Shown piece by piece: positions 1 to 9,678 of a stretch of DNA of 64,000 bases. The position numbers and the translations under genes were made by a program. Under the pieces are notes generated by a model, which was not told the DNA's origin, searched no databases, and was given only the letters and a program-made list of their open reading frames with translations. Positions within the stretch are counted from its first letter, which is position 1. Every line of letters starts with the position of its first letter. The stretch comes from Erythrobacter sp. SD-21 (lineage in GTDB: Bacteria; Pseudomonadota; Alphaproteobacteria; Sphingomonadales; Sphingomonadaceae). The stretch lies in contig NZ_ABCG01000003.1 in assembly GCF_000181515.1 (NCBI RefSeq), positions 300,894-364,893 on the forward strand. Reading direction: 5' to 3'.

Positions 1-1
1 T

Positions 2-496
2 CTGACCAGTGCGCTCGTCGTACTGTGCACCGTACCATTTGCTCTCGCTGCCGCGCTTTTCGCGCTTTTCCTTTCCGGTGTTTCGCTCAACATCTATTCG
101 CAGATTGGCCTGGTCATGCTGATTGGACTGATGGCCAAGAACGGTATCCTGATCGTCGAGTTCGCAGACCAGCTACGCCACCAGGGGCGGAGCGTGCGCG
201 AGGCTGCCGAAGAAGCGGCGGCGATCCGACTGCGACCGATCGGGATGACTTTGATTTCGACCGTGATCGGCGCTGTCCCGCTGATCCTTGCCTCGGGCGC
301 CGGGGCGGAAGCGCGCCAGTCAATCGGATGGGTCATTTTCGGCGGACTCGGCATCGCGGGCTTCTTCACGCTTTTCCTGACCCCGGTGATCTATCTCGGT
401 ATTGCTCGCTTCGGGCAACCGCGAAGCGTCGATTTGGCAAAGCTTCAGGCAGAAATCGAGGATGTCGATGAAGACATGACGATGGCGCCGGCATGA
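2..496 (+). CDS. RND efflux pump inner-membrane subunit, C-terminal part (5' end outside window)
   Basis: This is the last 164 codons of a proton-driven resistance-nodulation-division transporter of the AcrB/MexB type, which exports drugs or other amphiphiles across both membranes through an adaptor and an outer-membrane channel. The reading frame is open from base 2. The stretch KNGILIVEFADQLR at about residues 44-57 of the fragment is the hallmark of a late transmembrane helix in this family, followed by the usual RLRPIGMT-type segment and two further hydrophobic helices ending near the terminus. The stop codon overlaps the start of the downstream outer-membrane gene by 4 bases (ATGA), so the two are one operon; the adaptor gene should lie upstream outside the window. 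Substrate cannot be read from this fragment. Confidence 0.93.
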   Translation: MTSALVVLCTVPFALAAALFALFLSGVSLNIYSQIGLVMLIGLMAKNGILIVEFADQLRHQGRSVREAAEEAAAIRLRPIGMTLISTVIGAVPLILASGAGAEARQSIGWVIFGGLGIAGFFTLFLTPVIYLGIARFGQPRSVDLAKLQAEIEDVDEDMTMAPA

Positions 497-1881
497 TACT
501 TGGGAGAATTACGCTCCCCGCCTGCGCACTATGGCTCGCTGGCTGTGCGAGTACCGATTTCGCGGTTCCCGACACCACCGTGGCCGCACCGACGGAATAT
601 TTCGCCGACCTGCCGGTCGCGGGACTTAATGAGTTTTGGTGGCGACCCTTTTCCGATCCGGTCCTCGACGGACTGATCGCGCGCGGGTTCGCGGCCAATC
701 TCGATATCGCCGCCGCTGGCGACCGGTTGCGCGCGGCCGAGGCGCTGCTGCGTGCCGATCGAGCCGACCGCTTTCCTACCCTTGACGGTTCGGCGAATAT
801 AGGCGTCGAAACCGGTGACGATGGAACGCGGGTCACAGGGAGTGGAGGTATCTTCGGCAGTTTCGATCTCGACCTTTCGGGACGGCTGGGGGCGGAGATT
901 CGTCTTGCCACCGCGCGCTATGCCGAAGCGGGCTACCTGCAAGCAGAACGGCGTCGGCTGGTAGCAGCAGCGATTGCGGCGCAGTATGTCGAATATCGTC
1001 GGACCGGCGCCCAGCTCGCCTTGCTCGAAGAATCGACCGAGCTGCAACGGCAGACGCTACGGATCGTCACCTTGCGATTTGAGGCCGGCCTATCGGCTAA
1101 TCTCGATGTGCGCCGCGCGGCAGCCGACCTCGCGCAAACACAGGCTCGGCTCGGCCTGATCGAGGTCTCCCGTGCGGAGGCGAGACATGCGCTCGCCGTG
1201 CTACTTGGTGAAACGCCGGGGACGCTAGACATTCCGGCGTCGACAGGCGAGGATGACGTCATTCCCGACTATAGTGCCGGGCCACCAATCGGAGGGCCTG
1301 TCAATCTATTGCGGCGCCGCGGCGATGTGCTCGCCGCCGAGGCCCGGCTTGCTGCCGCCGCCGCGCAGGTCGGCATCGAGCAATCTGATCTGCGCCCCTC
1401 GCTCGTCGTGCCCGGCTCGATCTTGATCGGCGACGGTTCGCTCGACGGTCTTTTCGCCGGTTTCCTCGCCACTCTCGGCGCTGCGCTGGATCTGCCACTG
1501 TTCGATGGTGGGCGACGGCGCGCCGAGGTCGAGGCCGCTAGCGCCGAGCTTGATGCCAGTCTTGCCGAGTATCGCCAGACTTTCCTGCTTGCGCTGGGCG
1601 AAGCAGAGAATGCGCTAGTTGCGATCGGTGCCTACCGCCAGCGTGCGAACGCGCTCGCTGAGGCCATCGAGCAGAGCGAAACGGCACTAGGCCAATCTAA
1701 CGCGCTCTACCGCGAAGGGCTCGCCTCATTGTTCGATGTGCTCGATGCGCAACGCCAGCTCATCGCCAGTCGTCAATCCTTGCTCGATAATCAGGCCGAT
1801 TTGGCAGTTGCCTTTATAGAGCTTCATTCCGCCGCCGCGAGCGAGGACGGCAGGGAGATACCTGAACGTCTCACGATGTGA
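493..1881 (+). CDS. Outer-membrane efflux lipoprotein, NodT/OprM family
   Basis: The 462-residue product is the TolC-like exit duct of the RND pump encoded just upstream. It begins with a short hydrophobic signal ending in LAGC, with Cys18 as the predicted lipidated residue, which is characteristic of the OprM/NodT branch rather than of unlipidated TolC. Two long, Ala- and Leu-rich helical repeats follow, starting with the FWWRPFSDPVLDGLI segment near residue 48, and a GLASLFDVLDAQRQL motif near residue 415 typical of the second repeat. Length is normal for the family. Translation is coupled to the pump gene through a 4-base ATGA overlap. The family is clear; the transported compound is unknown. 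Confidence 0.93.
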   Translation: MILGRITLPACALWLAGCASTDFAVPDTTVAAPTEYFADLPVAGLNEFWWRPFSDPVLDGLIARGFAANLDIAAAGDRLRAAEALLRADRADRFPTLDGSANIGVETGDDGTRVTGSGGIFGSFDLDLSGRLGAEIRLATARYAEAGYLQAERRRLVAAAIAAQYVEYRRTGAQLALLEESTELQRQTLRIVTLRFEAGLSANLDVRRAAADLAQTQARLGLIEVSRAEARHALAVLLGETPGTLDIPASTGEDDVIPDYSAGPPIGGPVNLLRRRGDVLAAEARLAAAAAQVGIEQSDLRPSLVVPGSILIGDGSLDGLFAGFLATLGAALDLPLFDGGRRRAEVEAASAELDASLAEYRQTFLLALGEAENALVAIGAYRQRANALAEAIEQSETALGQSNALYREGLASLFDVLDAQRQLIASRQSLLDNQADLAVAFIELHSAAASEDGREIPERLTM

Positions 1882-1889
1882 GCGTAAGG

Positions 1890-2660
1890 TTAGCTTCCGC
1901 AATTGTTGCGGTGGACGGCTCTCCGTCCGGTTTCGGAACCGGTGTTGCCGCGAATGACGTCCGCACCGTCCTTGCCGAAAATGCTGCTCACACCGCGGGT
2001 CGAGCGGATGACGATACGGTCGTTGCCATCACCGCCGCTGATCGTACCGGTGTAATAGCTTTGTTCCACGAAGAGAGTGTCGTCGCCTTCTTCGCCGTAG
2101 ATGGCGTCATGGCCGTAAAGCGTATCGTTACCAGCACCGCCGAACATGTCGGCCGTTGGAGTGATCGTAGATCACATCGTCGCCTGCTCCGCCGAACAGA
2201 TCGTATCCGTAAATACTAGCGGTCGCGTCGATCACATCATTGCCATCGCCGCCATACATGCTGCCGGTATAATAGCCGCCGATCAGCGTGTCGTTGCCAT
2301 CCATTCCGTAGGTTTGCGCAAACCCGCGGGAGTAGCGACCCATGTGGATCGTGTCGTCGAAGTTGGAGCCTTCGGCCCAGTTAACGGATTCAATTCCGCT
2401 GATCGTGCCGCTACCGTTAACAATCATATCCTGGCTTAGGTCGACGGTTATGCCCCCGGTCGCGCCTCGGAAGCTGATGTACAGAGTATCGCCATAATGC
2501 CCTTGCGTCCCGCCATAAACGGTATCGTTGTAACGGGCGAAGATCGCATCGTCGCCCGCCCCGCCGTACAGTGTGCCGGCAACTGAATCCCGATCGGCTG
2601 GAAACCAGATTTCGCCGCGTTCCCGGCGTAAATGTAATCGTCGCCGTCGCCTAGTGACAA
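1890..2660 (-). pseudogene. Remnant of an RTX (hemolysin-type calcium-binding repeat) protein gene, frameshifted and truncated
   Basis: Read on the minus strand, three successive frames encode continuous RTX nonapeptide repeats such as GGAGDDAIF, GGDGNDVID, GGAGDDVIY, GGAGNDTLY and GGDGNDRIV. These form Ca-binding parallel beta-rolls in secreted proteins. The repeats are broken by a frame change near 2590 and another near 2150, and the 5' part before about 2660 has no RTX-like sequence and no convincing start. The 3' end runs to a stop at 1890 with no obvious type I secretion signal. No secretion genes lie nearby. I read this as a decayed gene; two sequencing errors are possible but would not explain the missing N-terminus. 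Confidence 0.75.
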
Positions 2661-2963
2661 TAGCGCAACAGAATTACATTGTTGGAGCAATGCGATTACT
2701 TCATGGATCAAGCGGTCAGGGCAGTGCGATGCCGTGAAGAACGAACGAGCCAAAACCGTTCCTTAATCAGAAACCAAAGTCATTCTTTGGCCGTCAGGGT
2801 ATGAGGGGTCTGCAAGCTTGCTTGCGTAATGCCGCGCCGAACATTGGCGTCGTCCATATCCTACTGCCCTATTTGAGTTATTTCGGAACGGCGCGGATCG
2901 ACGCGAATGCTTTCATGTAGACTCAGACTCTAGCCAATTCATGTTCGCGTCCGCGCAGCGCAG
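2661..2963. other. Gene-free stretch between RTX remnant and cys operon
   Basis: About 300 bases, visibly richer in A and T than its flanks, without a reading frame that looks coding and without a clear terminator for the cys operon that ends at 2964. It may contain the rest of the degraded upstream part of the RTX gene. I see no repeat ends or RNA gene here. Confidence 0.5.
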
Positions 2964-3368
2964 TCAGGCGGCGTCTTGCGCTAGTTTTGCGCGGTAGGAC
3001 TTCCAGTCTTCGAACCGCCACAGATCTTCGGGCTGGCGCACGGCGAGCGCTTCGTCGATCTCGACCTCGTCGAATCCCGATTGCAGCGCGTGACGGAACT
3101 GGTCGGAGATGACATAGCCCGAAGCTCGTAGCGTTCCCGCAAAGCCCATTTCGCGCAATTCGCGCGCGATGCTGAAACCGCGCCCGTCGCCATAGGTGGG
3201 GAAGGGGATGCGGATCAGCGCGATATCGCCGAGGCGCTGAGCCAGCACGACCGGATCGGCGTCGTTCGGTAGGTCGACGGCGAGATCCGTGCCGGCGGGC
3301 AAGTCGTCATGGGGCGCATAGCTGCGATTGTCGTCGGGGCGGAAGCCTGCGGGTGTAACGATGGTCAT
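2964..3368 (-). CDS. DUF934 protein of the assimilatory sulfate reduction operon
   Basis: A 134-residue DUF934-family protein, a small conserved companion of cysH and cysI in alpha- and betaproteobacteria whose biochemical role is not established. The recognisable core is the GFSIARELREMGFAGTLRA segment around residues 69-87 followed by the SGFDEVEIDEA region. There is no signal peptide, membrane segment or cysteine pair that would suggest an electron carrier. The ATG at 3368 is chosen because it lies two bases after the cysH stop and removes a non-homologous N-terminal extension. It is the last gene of the cysG-DUF2849-cysI-cysH-DUF934 operon, so a role in sulfite reduction or its electron supply is inferred from context only. 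Confidence 0.85.
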   Translation of the reverse strand: MTIVTPAGFRPDDNRSYAPHDDLPAGTDLAVDLPNDADPVVLAQRLGDIALIRIPFPTYGDGRGFSIARELREMGFAGTLRASGYVISDQFRHALQSGFDEVEIDEALAVRQPEDLWRFEDWKSYRAKLAQDAA

Positions 3369-3370
3369 GC

Positions 3371-4085
3371 TCAGATTCCTGCTCCGGCGATAAATTGGCC
3401 TTCGACATAATGGATGCCGCATTCGGTTTTCTCGGTGCCGCGCCAGCGCCCGGCTCGGGCGTCTTCGCCGGCCAGCACGCGGCTGGTGCAGGGGGCGCAG
3501 CCGATGCTGGGATAGCCCTGGCTCACCAGCGGGTGGCGCGGCAGGTTGTAGCGATCGAAATAGTCGCGAATATCGGACGGGGTCCAATCGGCGAGGGGGT
3601 TCAGTTTGACGCGGCCCGCGCCGTCCTGTTCGACCGGCTGCATCTCGGCGCGCTTGTCGTTCTGGAACTTCTTGCGCCCGGTGATCCAGGCATCGAAGGG
3701 CGCGAGCGCGCGGCGCAAGGGTTCGCTCTTGCGCAAACTGCAGCAGGCGTCGCTGTCGTTGCGGTGGAGGAGGCCGTTGGGGTCTTCTTCGGCCAACCGC
3801 TGGCGGGTCGGGCGGACGAGCTGGACGTTGGTCAGGCCCAGCAGGGCCGACACCTCGCGCTGGTACTCCAGCGTTTCAGCGAACAGCATGCCGGTTTCAT
3901 TCAGGAGGATCGGCGTGTTCGGATTGATGCGCGCCACCATGTCGAGCAGCACGATGGATTCCGCGCCGAAGCTGGACACCATCGCGACGCAGCCCGGGTA
4001 ATCGCGCAGGATCGACTCGGCCAGGAAGGCGAGGGTCTTGCCCTCGCGCTCCGGGGTCAGACGCGCATCGCCGTAGAGATCGCCC

Positions 4086-4096
<11 letters not shown>
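3371..4096 (-). CDS. cysH: Assimilatory adenylyl-sulfate reductase (4Fe-4S CysH type)
   Basis: The 241-residue enzyme reduces activated sulfate to sulfite with thioredoxin or glutathione as donor. It carries a CC pair near residues 116-117 (DACCSLRK) and a second CxxC (GCAPCT) near residue 198, the four ligands of the iron-sulfur cluster found in enzymes acting on APS. The catalytic ECGIH motif lies near residue 224. By established family knowledge the cluster version prefers APS over PAPS, so no APS kinase step would be needed. An SSFGAES motif near residue 41 is the PP-loop for the nucleotide. Its first 11 bases overlap the end of cysI, indicating translational coupling. Confidence 0.95.
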
Positions 4097-5766
<1,670 letters not shown>

Positions 5767-5774
<8 letters not shown>

Positions 5775-6114
5775 GGGCGGTGCCTTCGGCTTCGCTGCCG
5801 GTCTGAGGGAGAGTGGGATCGGCCTGCCGCCCTAGGTCCGGACGGTTGGTGGGGCCGCGGTCGCGAATGACTTCGCGCAAGGCCACGGGGCGCGGGGCCC
5901 CGCCGTCTTCGAGCGTCACCTCGACATGGGCGACATCGACGACCTGGCGCGCCTCGGAGGCCTTGGCGGCCAGCGCGTCGAGCTCGTCCTTGTCGGTCGA
6001 AACCGCAGCCTGCTGGCGGCTGGTGGTCCAGACGCCATCGCGTCCGAGATAAAGGACATGGCCTTCGAGCAAGTCGTTCGCGCTGACCAGCTGGGGCTTG
6101 GGTGCCTTAGGCAT
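5767..6114 (-). CDS. DUF2849 protein of the cys operon
   Basis: A 115-residue soluble protein of the DUF2849 family, typically found between siroheme synthase and sulfite reductase genes in alphaproteobacteria. The N-terminal region resembles the family pattern SANDLLEGHVLYL, followed by GVWTTS near residue 27; the C-terminal third is charged, proline-rich and probably disordered. It contains no cysteine and no known catalytic motif, so it is not an obvious electron carrier. Overlaps of 8 bases with cysG upstream and with cysI downstream show it is co-translated with both. A chaperone or assembly role for the reductase is a guess from position only. Confidence 0.85.
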
Positions 6115-7507
6115 GGGTGGCGGTCCTTTCGTCGATCAGGCCGGAGGCTTGCGCGGTTCGCGGGGCGATGCCGAGATAGAGGATGGCGGGGCCCTTGATG
6201 CCGCCCTTGGCCATGGCTTCGGGCAGGTCGGCGAGTTTCGCGGCGACCTGCTTGCGATCAAGCCGCGAGACGTTCTCGATCACGGTCACAGGCGTGGAGG
6301 TATGTGCGCCGTGCATTATCAGGCGGCCCTGGATGAAGCGGGCGGCCCGCACGCCCATGTAGATCGCAGCCGTAGCGCCGGGAGCGGCGAGCGAGTTCCA
6401 GTCATGCTCGGCAAAGCCATCGATATCGTGGCCGGTGAGGAATCTCAGGCTGGAATTGCGGCCGCGGCGGGTGAGCGACTGGCCGAGTTCGGCGGCGCCC
6501 GCGATGGCCGCGGTAATGCCAGGCACGACCTCGAAGGATACGCCGGCGCGTTCGAGTGCGGTCACCTCCTCGTCGAGCCGGCCGTAGATGCCGGGATCGC
6601 CTGATTTGAGGCGCACGACCTTCTGGCCCTTCTGCGCCTCGGCCACGATCAGCGCGTCGATGTCTTCCTGCTTCCAGCTTGTGCCGTAAGGCGACTTGCC
6701 GACTTCAATGATCTGCGCCTCGCGCCGGGCCAGTTCCATCACCTGCGGCGAAACGAGCCGGTCGTGGATGACCACGTCGGCATCGCCCAGCAGGCGGTGC
6801 GCCTTGCGGGTGAGGAGTTCGGGATCGCCGGGGCCTGCGCCGACGAGAGCGACATGGCCTTCGGTTCCGCGTGTTCCGGCTTCGTGCAGCAGGGTTTCGA
6901 AGACGTCTTCGGCTGCGGGTGCGCCGCCTTCTTCGAAGGCGCGGCGGCCTTCCTCGCCGAAGAAGCGTGCCCAGAGGCCGCGCCGCTTCGAGCCTGCCGC
7001 AACGGCGTCCGCTTCGTGGCGCAGCGTGGCGGCGAGCTTGGCCAGTTCGCCGGTCGACTGGCTGACCAGTCCCTCGATCCGCGCCTTGAGCTGCCGCGCC
7101 AGCATCGGAGCGGTGCCTTCGGTGCCGATGGCGATGACGACAGGGTCGCGATCCACGATGGCAGGCGTGATGAAATCGCACAGCGCAGGCGTGTCGACCG
7201 CGGAGACTAGCAGGCCTGCGGCGCGGCCCATGGCGACATCGCGCGCCATCGCGTCCTCGCTGTCCTCGCGCGCGATGTAGAGAATGTCTGCACCGGCAAG
7301 ATCTGCGGGCGAGGGGAAGCGTTCGACATGTTCGACGCGGCCCTCTGCGGCCCAGCGGGTGACCTGATCGGTTGGCGTAGAGCCGAAAACCGTTATCCGG
7401 GCTTGCGATTTGACCAGCAGGCGCAGCTTCGCCGTAGCCGCCTCGCCCGCGCCGGAAACGATGATCCGGGAGGCGGAGGTGTCGAGAAAGATGGGAAGAT
7501 AGCGCAT
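6107..7507 (-). CDS. cysG: Siroheme synthase (precorrin-2 dehydrogenase/ferrochelatase fused to uroporphyrinogen-III C-methyltransferase)
   Basis: The 466-residue bifunctional enzyme makes the siroheme used by the adjacent sulfite reductase. Residues 1 to about 110 form the NAD-binding domain for precorrin-2 oxidation and iron chelation, beginning with the glycine-rich IIVSGAGEAAT, followed by a helical linker. From about residue 218 (GHVALVGAGPGDPELLT) comes the SAM-dependent methyltransferase, with the VRLKSGDPGIYGR and VVPGITAAIAGAAE motifs of the SUMT family. Length agrees with the E. coli protein (457). It is the first gene of the operon; the 140-base gap to the divergent Lrp-type regulator holds an inverted repeat that may be the operator. 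Confidence 0.94.
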   Translation of the reverse strand: MRYLPIFLDTSASRIIVSGAGEAATAKLRLLVKSQARITVFGSTPTDQVTRWAAEGRVEHVERFPSPADLAGADILYIAREDSEDAMARDVAMGRAAGLLVSAVDTPALCDFITPAIVDRDPVVIAIGTEGTAPMLARQLKARIEGLVSQSTGELAKLAATLRHEADAVAAGSKRRGLWARFFGEEGRRAFEEGGAPAAEDVFETLLHEAGTRGTEGHVALVGAGPGDPELLTRKAHRLLGDADVVIHDRLVSPQVMELARREAQIIEVGKSPYGTSWKQEDIDALIVAEAQKGQKVVRLKSGDPGIYGRLDEEVTALERAGVSFEVVPGITAAIAGAAELGQSLTRRGRNSSLRFLTGHDIDGFAEHDWNSLAAPGATAAIYMGVRAARFIQGRLIMHGAHTSTPVTVIENVSRLDRKQVAAKLADLPEAMAKGGIKGPAILYLGIAPRTAQASGLIDERTATHA

Positions 7508-7543
7508 GCAGAATCCATGAGTTCGATTGTGCGTTGCGATATA

Positions 7544-7597
7544 GGATATTTTCCCGCTACTAACGAGGCTCGGCGCCGCTTTAGGGAATATCTTCCC
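7544..7597. promoter_or_regulatory. Candidate Lrp/AsnC-type operator between cysG and the divergent regulator
   Basis: GGATATTTTCCC at 7544-7555 is mirrored by GGGAATATCTT at 7584-7594, and the second site extends into a symmetric GGGAA-N4-TTCCC at 7584-7597. Two dyad sites about 40 bases apart in a divergent promoter fit a dimeric or octameric Lrp-family protein controlling both cysG and itself. The assignment to the neighbouring regulator is inference. Confidence 0.5.
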
Positions 7598-7647
7598 TTC
7601 ACAATGCGTAATTCGAAAACATCGTCCACCAATGCGAGGGATTTGGA

Positions 7648-8118
7648 ATGGCTATCAAGATCGACGCGTTGGACCGGAAAATTCTTCGCCTGCTGCAGGA
7701 AGATGCCACGCCCGGGCTCGATGAAATTGCGGCGCGCGTCGGTTCGTCCAAAACCCCGGTGTGGAACCGCATCCGCAAGCTGCGCGAAGCCGGCGTGATC
7801 GAGCGGCAGGTGGCCATCCTCGATGCCGAAGCGGTGGGCGTGGGCAGCTGCTTCTTCGTCCTCGTGCGCACCTCGCGCCACGATGCTGAATGGCTCGCCG
7901 ATTTCATGGCCGCCCTCAAGGCGCGGCCCGAGATCATAGAGGCGCACCGGCTGGCAGGCGAGATCGACTATCTGCTCAAGGTGCGCGTCGCCGATGCGGC
8001 GGGATACGACCGGTTCTATCGGACGCTGATAGAGGATGTCAGCATTTTCAGCGTGACCGCGCTGCTTTCGATGGAAGAGATGATCGCAAAGACCGCGCTG
8101 CCCCTGCCTGCCGAATAG
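7648..8118 (+). CDS. Lrp/AsnC family transcriptional regulator
   Basis: A 156-residue regulator with an N-terminal winged helix-turn-helix (LDRKILRLLQEDA at residues 7-19, recognition helix around SSKTPVWNRI) and a C-terminal RAM/ligand-binding domain (EIIEAHRLAGEIDYLLKV around residues 96-113). Members bind amino acids or related effectors and often sit divergent to the genes they control. Here the divergent gene is cysG, head of the sulfate assimilation operon, so cysteine, sulfide or a related metabolite is a reasonable effector guess, not shown by sequence. Candidate operators lie in the shared upstream region. Confidence 0.92.
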   Translation: MAIKIDALDRKILRLLQEDATPGLDEIAARVGSSKTPVWNRIRKLREAGVIERQVAILDAEAVGVGSCFFVLVRTSRHDAEWLADFMAALKARPEIIEAHRLAGEIDYLLKVRVADAAGYDRFYRTLIEDVSIFSVTALLSMEEMIAKTALPLPAE

Positions 8119-8216
8119 CACGCCGGGCAGCAGCTTCGCGGAAGGCGTTTGCCAAACGCGGGCAAGAGACTACGTTTCTCTCCGAAACCGATTCTGCGCG
8201 TTTTGAGGAGAGAGCC

Positions 8217-9641
8217 ATGACCAAGACCTATGCGAACCTGATCAACGGCGAGATGGTGACAACCGCCGCGACGCTTGACGTCGTCAATCCGGCGAACGAA
8301 GAGGTCGTCGGCCTGGTCCCTTCCTGTGGCAAGGACGAACTCGACCGCGCCGTGGCCGCCGCGCGCAACGCCTTCAAGAGTTGGCGCAAGACCTCGGCGG
8401 AAGAACGCCAGAAGGTCGTCATGGGTATTTCGGCCGCGATCAAGGAAAACGCCGACGAGCTGTTCCGCCTGCTGACTACCGAACAGGGCAAGCCGCATGC
8501 GCAGGCGCAGATGGAAATCTTCGGGGCTGCCGGCCTCGCCGCCGCGCAATCGGGCCTGACGCTCGACGATGTCATCAACCAGGACGACGACACCCGTCTC
8601 AGCCGCACGCGCCGCGTGCCGGTGGGTGTGGTCGGCGGTATCGTGCCGTGGAACTTCCCCGTCATGATGGCGGTCCAGAAGATCGTCCCCGCGCTGATCT
8701 CGGGCTGCACCATCGTGCTCAAACCCTCGCCTTTCACCCCGCTCACCACGCTGCGGATTGCCGAGCTGATCAAGGATGTGGTCCCCGCCGGCACGGTCAA
8801 CATCATCACCGGTCCGGACGAACTTGGCCCGCTGATCACCGAGCATCCCGATATCGACAAGATCACCTTCACCGGCTCCACCGCGACGGGGAAGAAGATC
8901 ATGGAAGGCGCGGCAGGAGACCTCAAGCGCATCACGCTGGAATTGGGCGGCAACGACGCTTCGATCGTGCTGCCCGATGCCGATGTCGGAAAGGTCGCGG
9001 AACAGCTGTTCTGGTCGAGCTTTTCCAACGCAGGGCAGATCTGCGTCGCCGCCAAGCGCATCTACATCCACGAAGACATTTACGACGACCTCTCCAAGGC
9101 CATCGCCGAATACGCGAAAACCGTGGTCGTGGGCGACGGCTCGCAGCAGGGCACGGGCGTCGGCCCAATCCAGAACAAGAAGCAGTTCGACCGCGTGTGC
9201 GAGCTGATCCAGGACGCCAAGGACAATGGCTACCAGTTCCTGACCGGCGGCGATGTCGACCCGTCGGGCACGGGCTATTACGTGCCGATCACCATCCTCG
9301 ACAATCCGCCCGAAGATGCGCGTATCGTGGCGGAAGAGCAGTTCGGCCCGGTCATGCCGCTGATGAAATTCGGCAGCGTGGATGAAGTGATCGAACGCGC
9401 CAACAACTCGGAATACGGCCTTGCCGGCGCTGTCTGGACGAAGGACACCGACAAGGGTGTCGAGATCGCCGAACAGCTCGAAACCGGCACTGTCTGGATC
9501 AACGAATTCCTGCACATCTCGCCGCTCGCGCCCTTTGGCGGGCACAAGCAGTCGGGCATTGGGGCGGAATACGGGATCGATGGTCTGAAGGAGTTCACCT
9601 ATCCGCAGGTGATCACCGTCAAGCGCAACGCCGAGGTCTGA
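8217..9641 (+). CDS. NAD(P)-dependent aldehyde dehydrogenase
   Basis: A 474-residue member of the aldehyde dehydrogenase superfamily, oxidising an aldehyde to the acid. The catalytic glutamate is in TLELGGND near residue 240 and the nucleophilic cysteine in NAGQICVAAKR near residue 276; the cofactor-site motif VPWNFPVMM is near residue 144, and the C-terminal FGGHKQSGIGAEYG is intact. The ATG at 8217 follows a good ribosome site (GAGGAGAG). The gap of 37 bases to the 5-oxoprolinase gene is compatible with co-transcription, which could suggest a gamma-semialdehyde or similar substrate, but this family is too broad to name one. A short dyad (GCGTTT-N3-AAACGC) lies at 8145-8159 upstream. Confidence 0.92.
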   Translation: MTKTYANLINGEMVTTAATLDVVNPANEEVVGLVPSCGKDELDRAVAAARNAFKSWRKTSAEERQKVVMGISAAIKENADELFRLLTTEQGKPHAQAQMEIFGAAGLAAAQSGLTLDDVINQDDDTRLSRTRRVPVGVVGGIVPWNFPVMMAVQKIVPALISGCTIVLKPSPFTPLTTLRIAELIKDVVPAGTVNIITGPDELGPLITEHPDIDKITFTGSTATGKKIMEGAAGDLKRITLELGGNDASIVLPDADVGKVAEQLFWSSFSNAGQICVAAKRIYIHEDIYDDLSKAIAEYAKTVVVGDGSQQGTGVGPIQNKKQFDRVCELIQDAKDNGYQFLTGGDVDPSGTGYYVPITILDNPPEDARIVAEEQFGPVMPLMKFGSVDEVIERANNSEYGLAGAVWTKDTDKGVEIAEQLETGTVWINEFLHISPLAPFGGHKQSGIGAEYGIDGLKEFTYPQVITVKRNAEV

Positions 9642-9678
9642 CCTTGCATGAGCATCGCGCGCGCCTAGGGTGCGCGCG

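Noticed and set aside
8145..8159. Dyad GCGTTT-N3-AAACGC upstream of the aldehyde dehydrogenase as an operator
   Set aside because: Too short and GC-balanced to separate from chance in this background; only mentioned in the gene entry.
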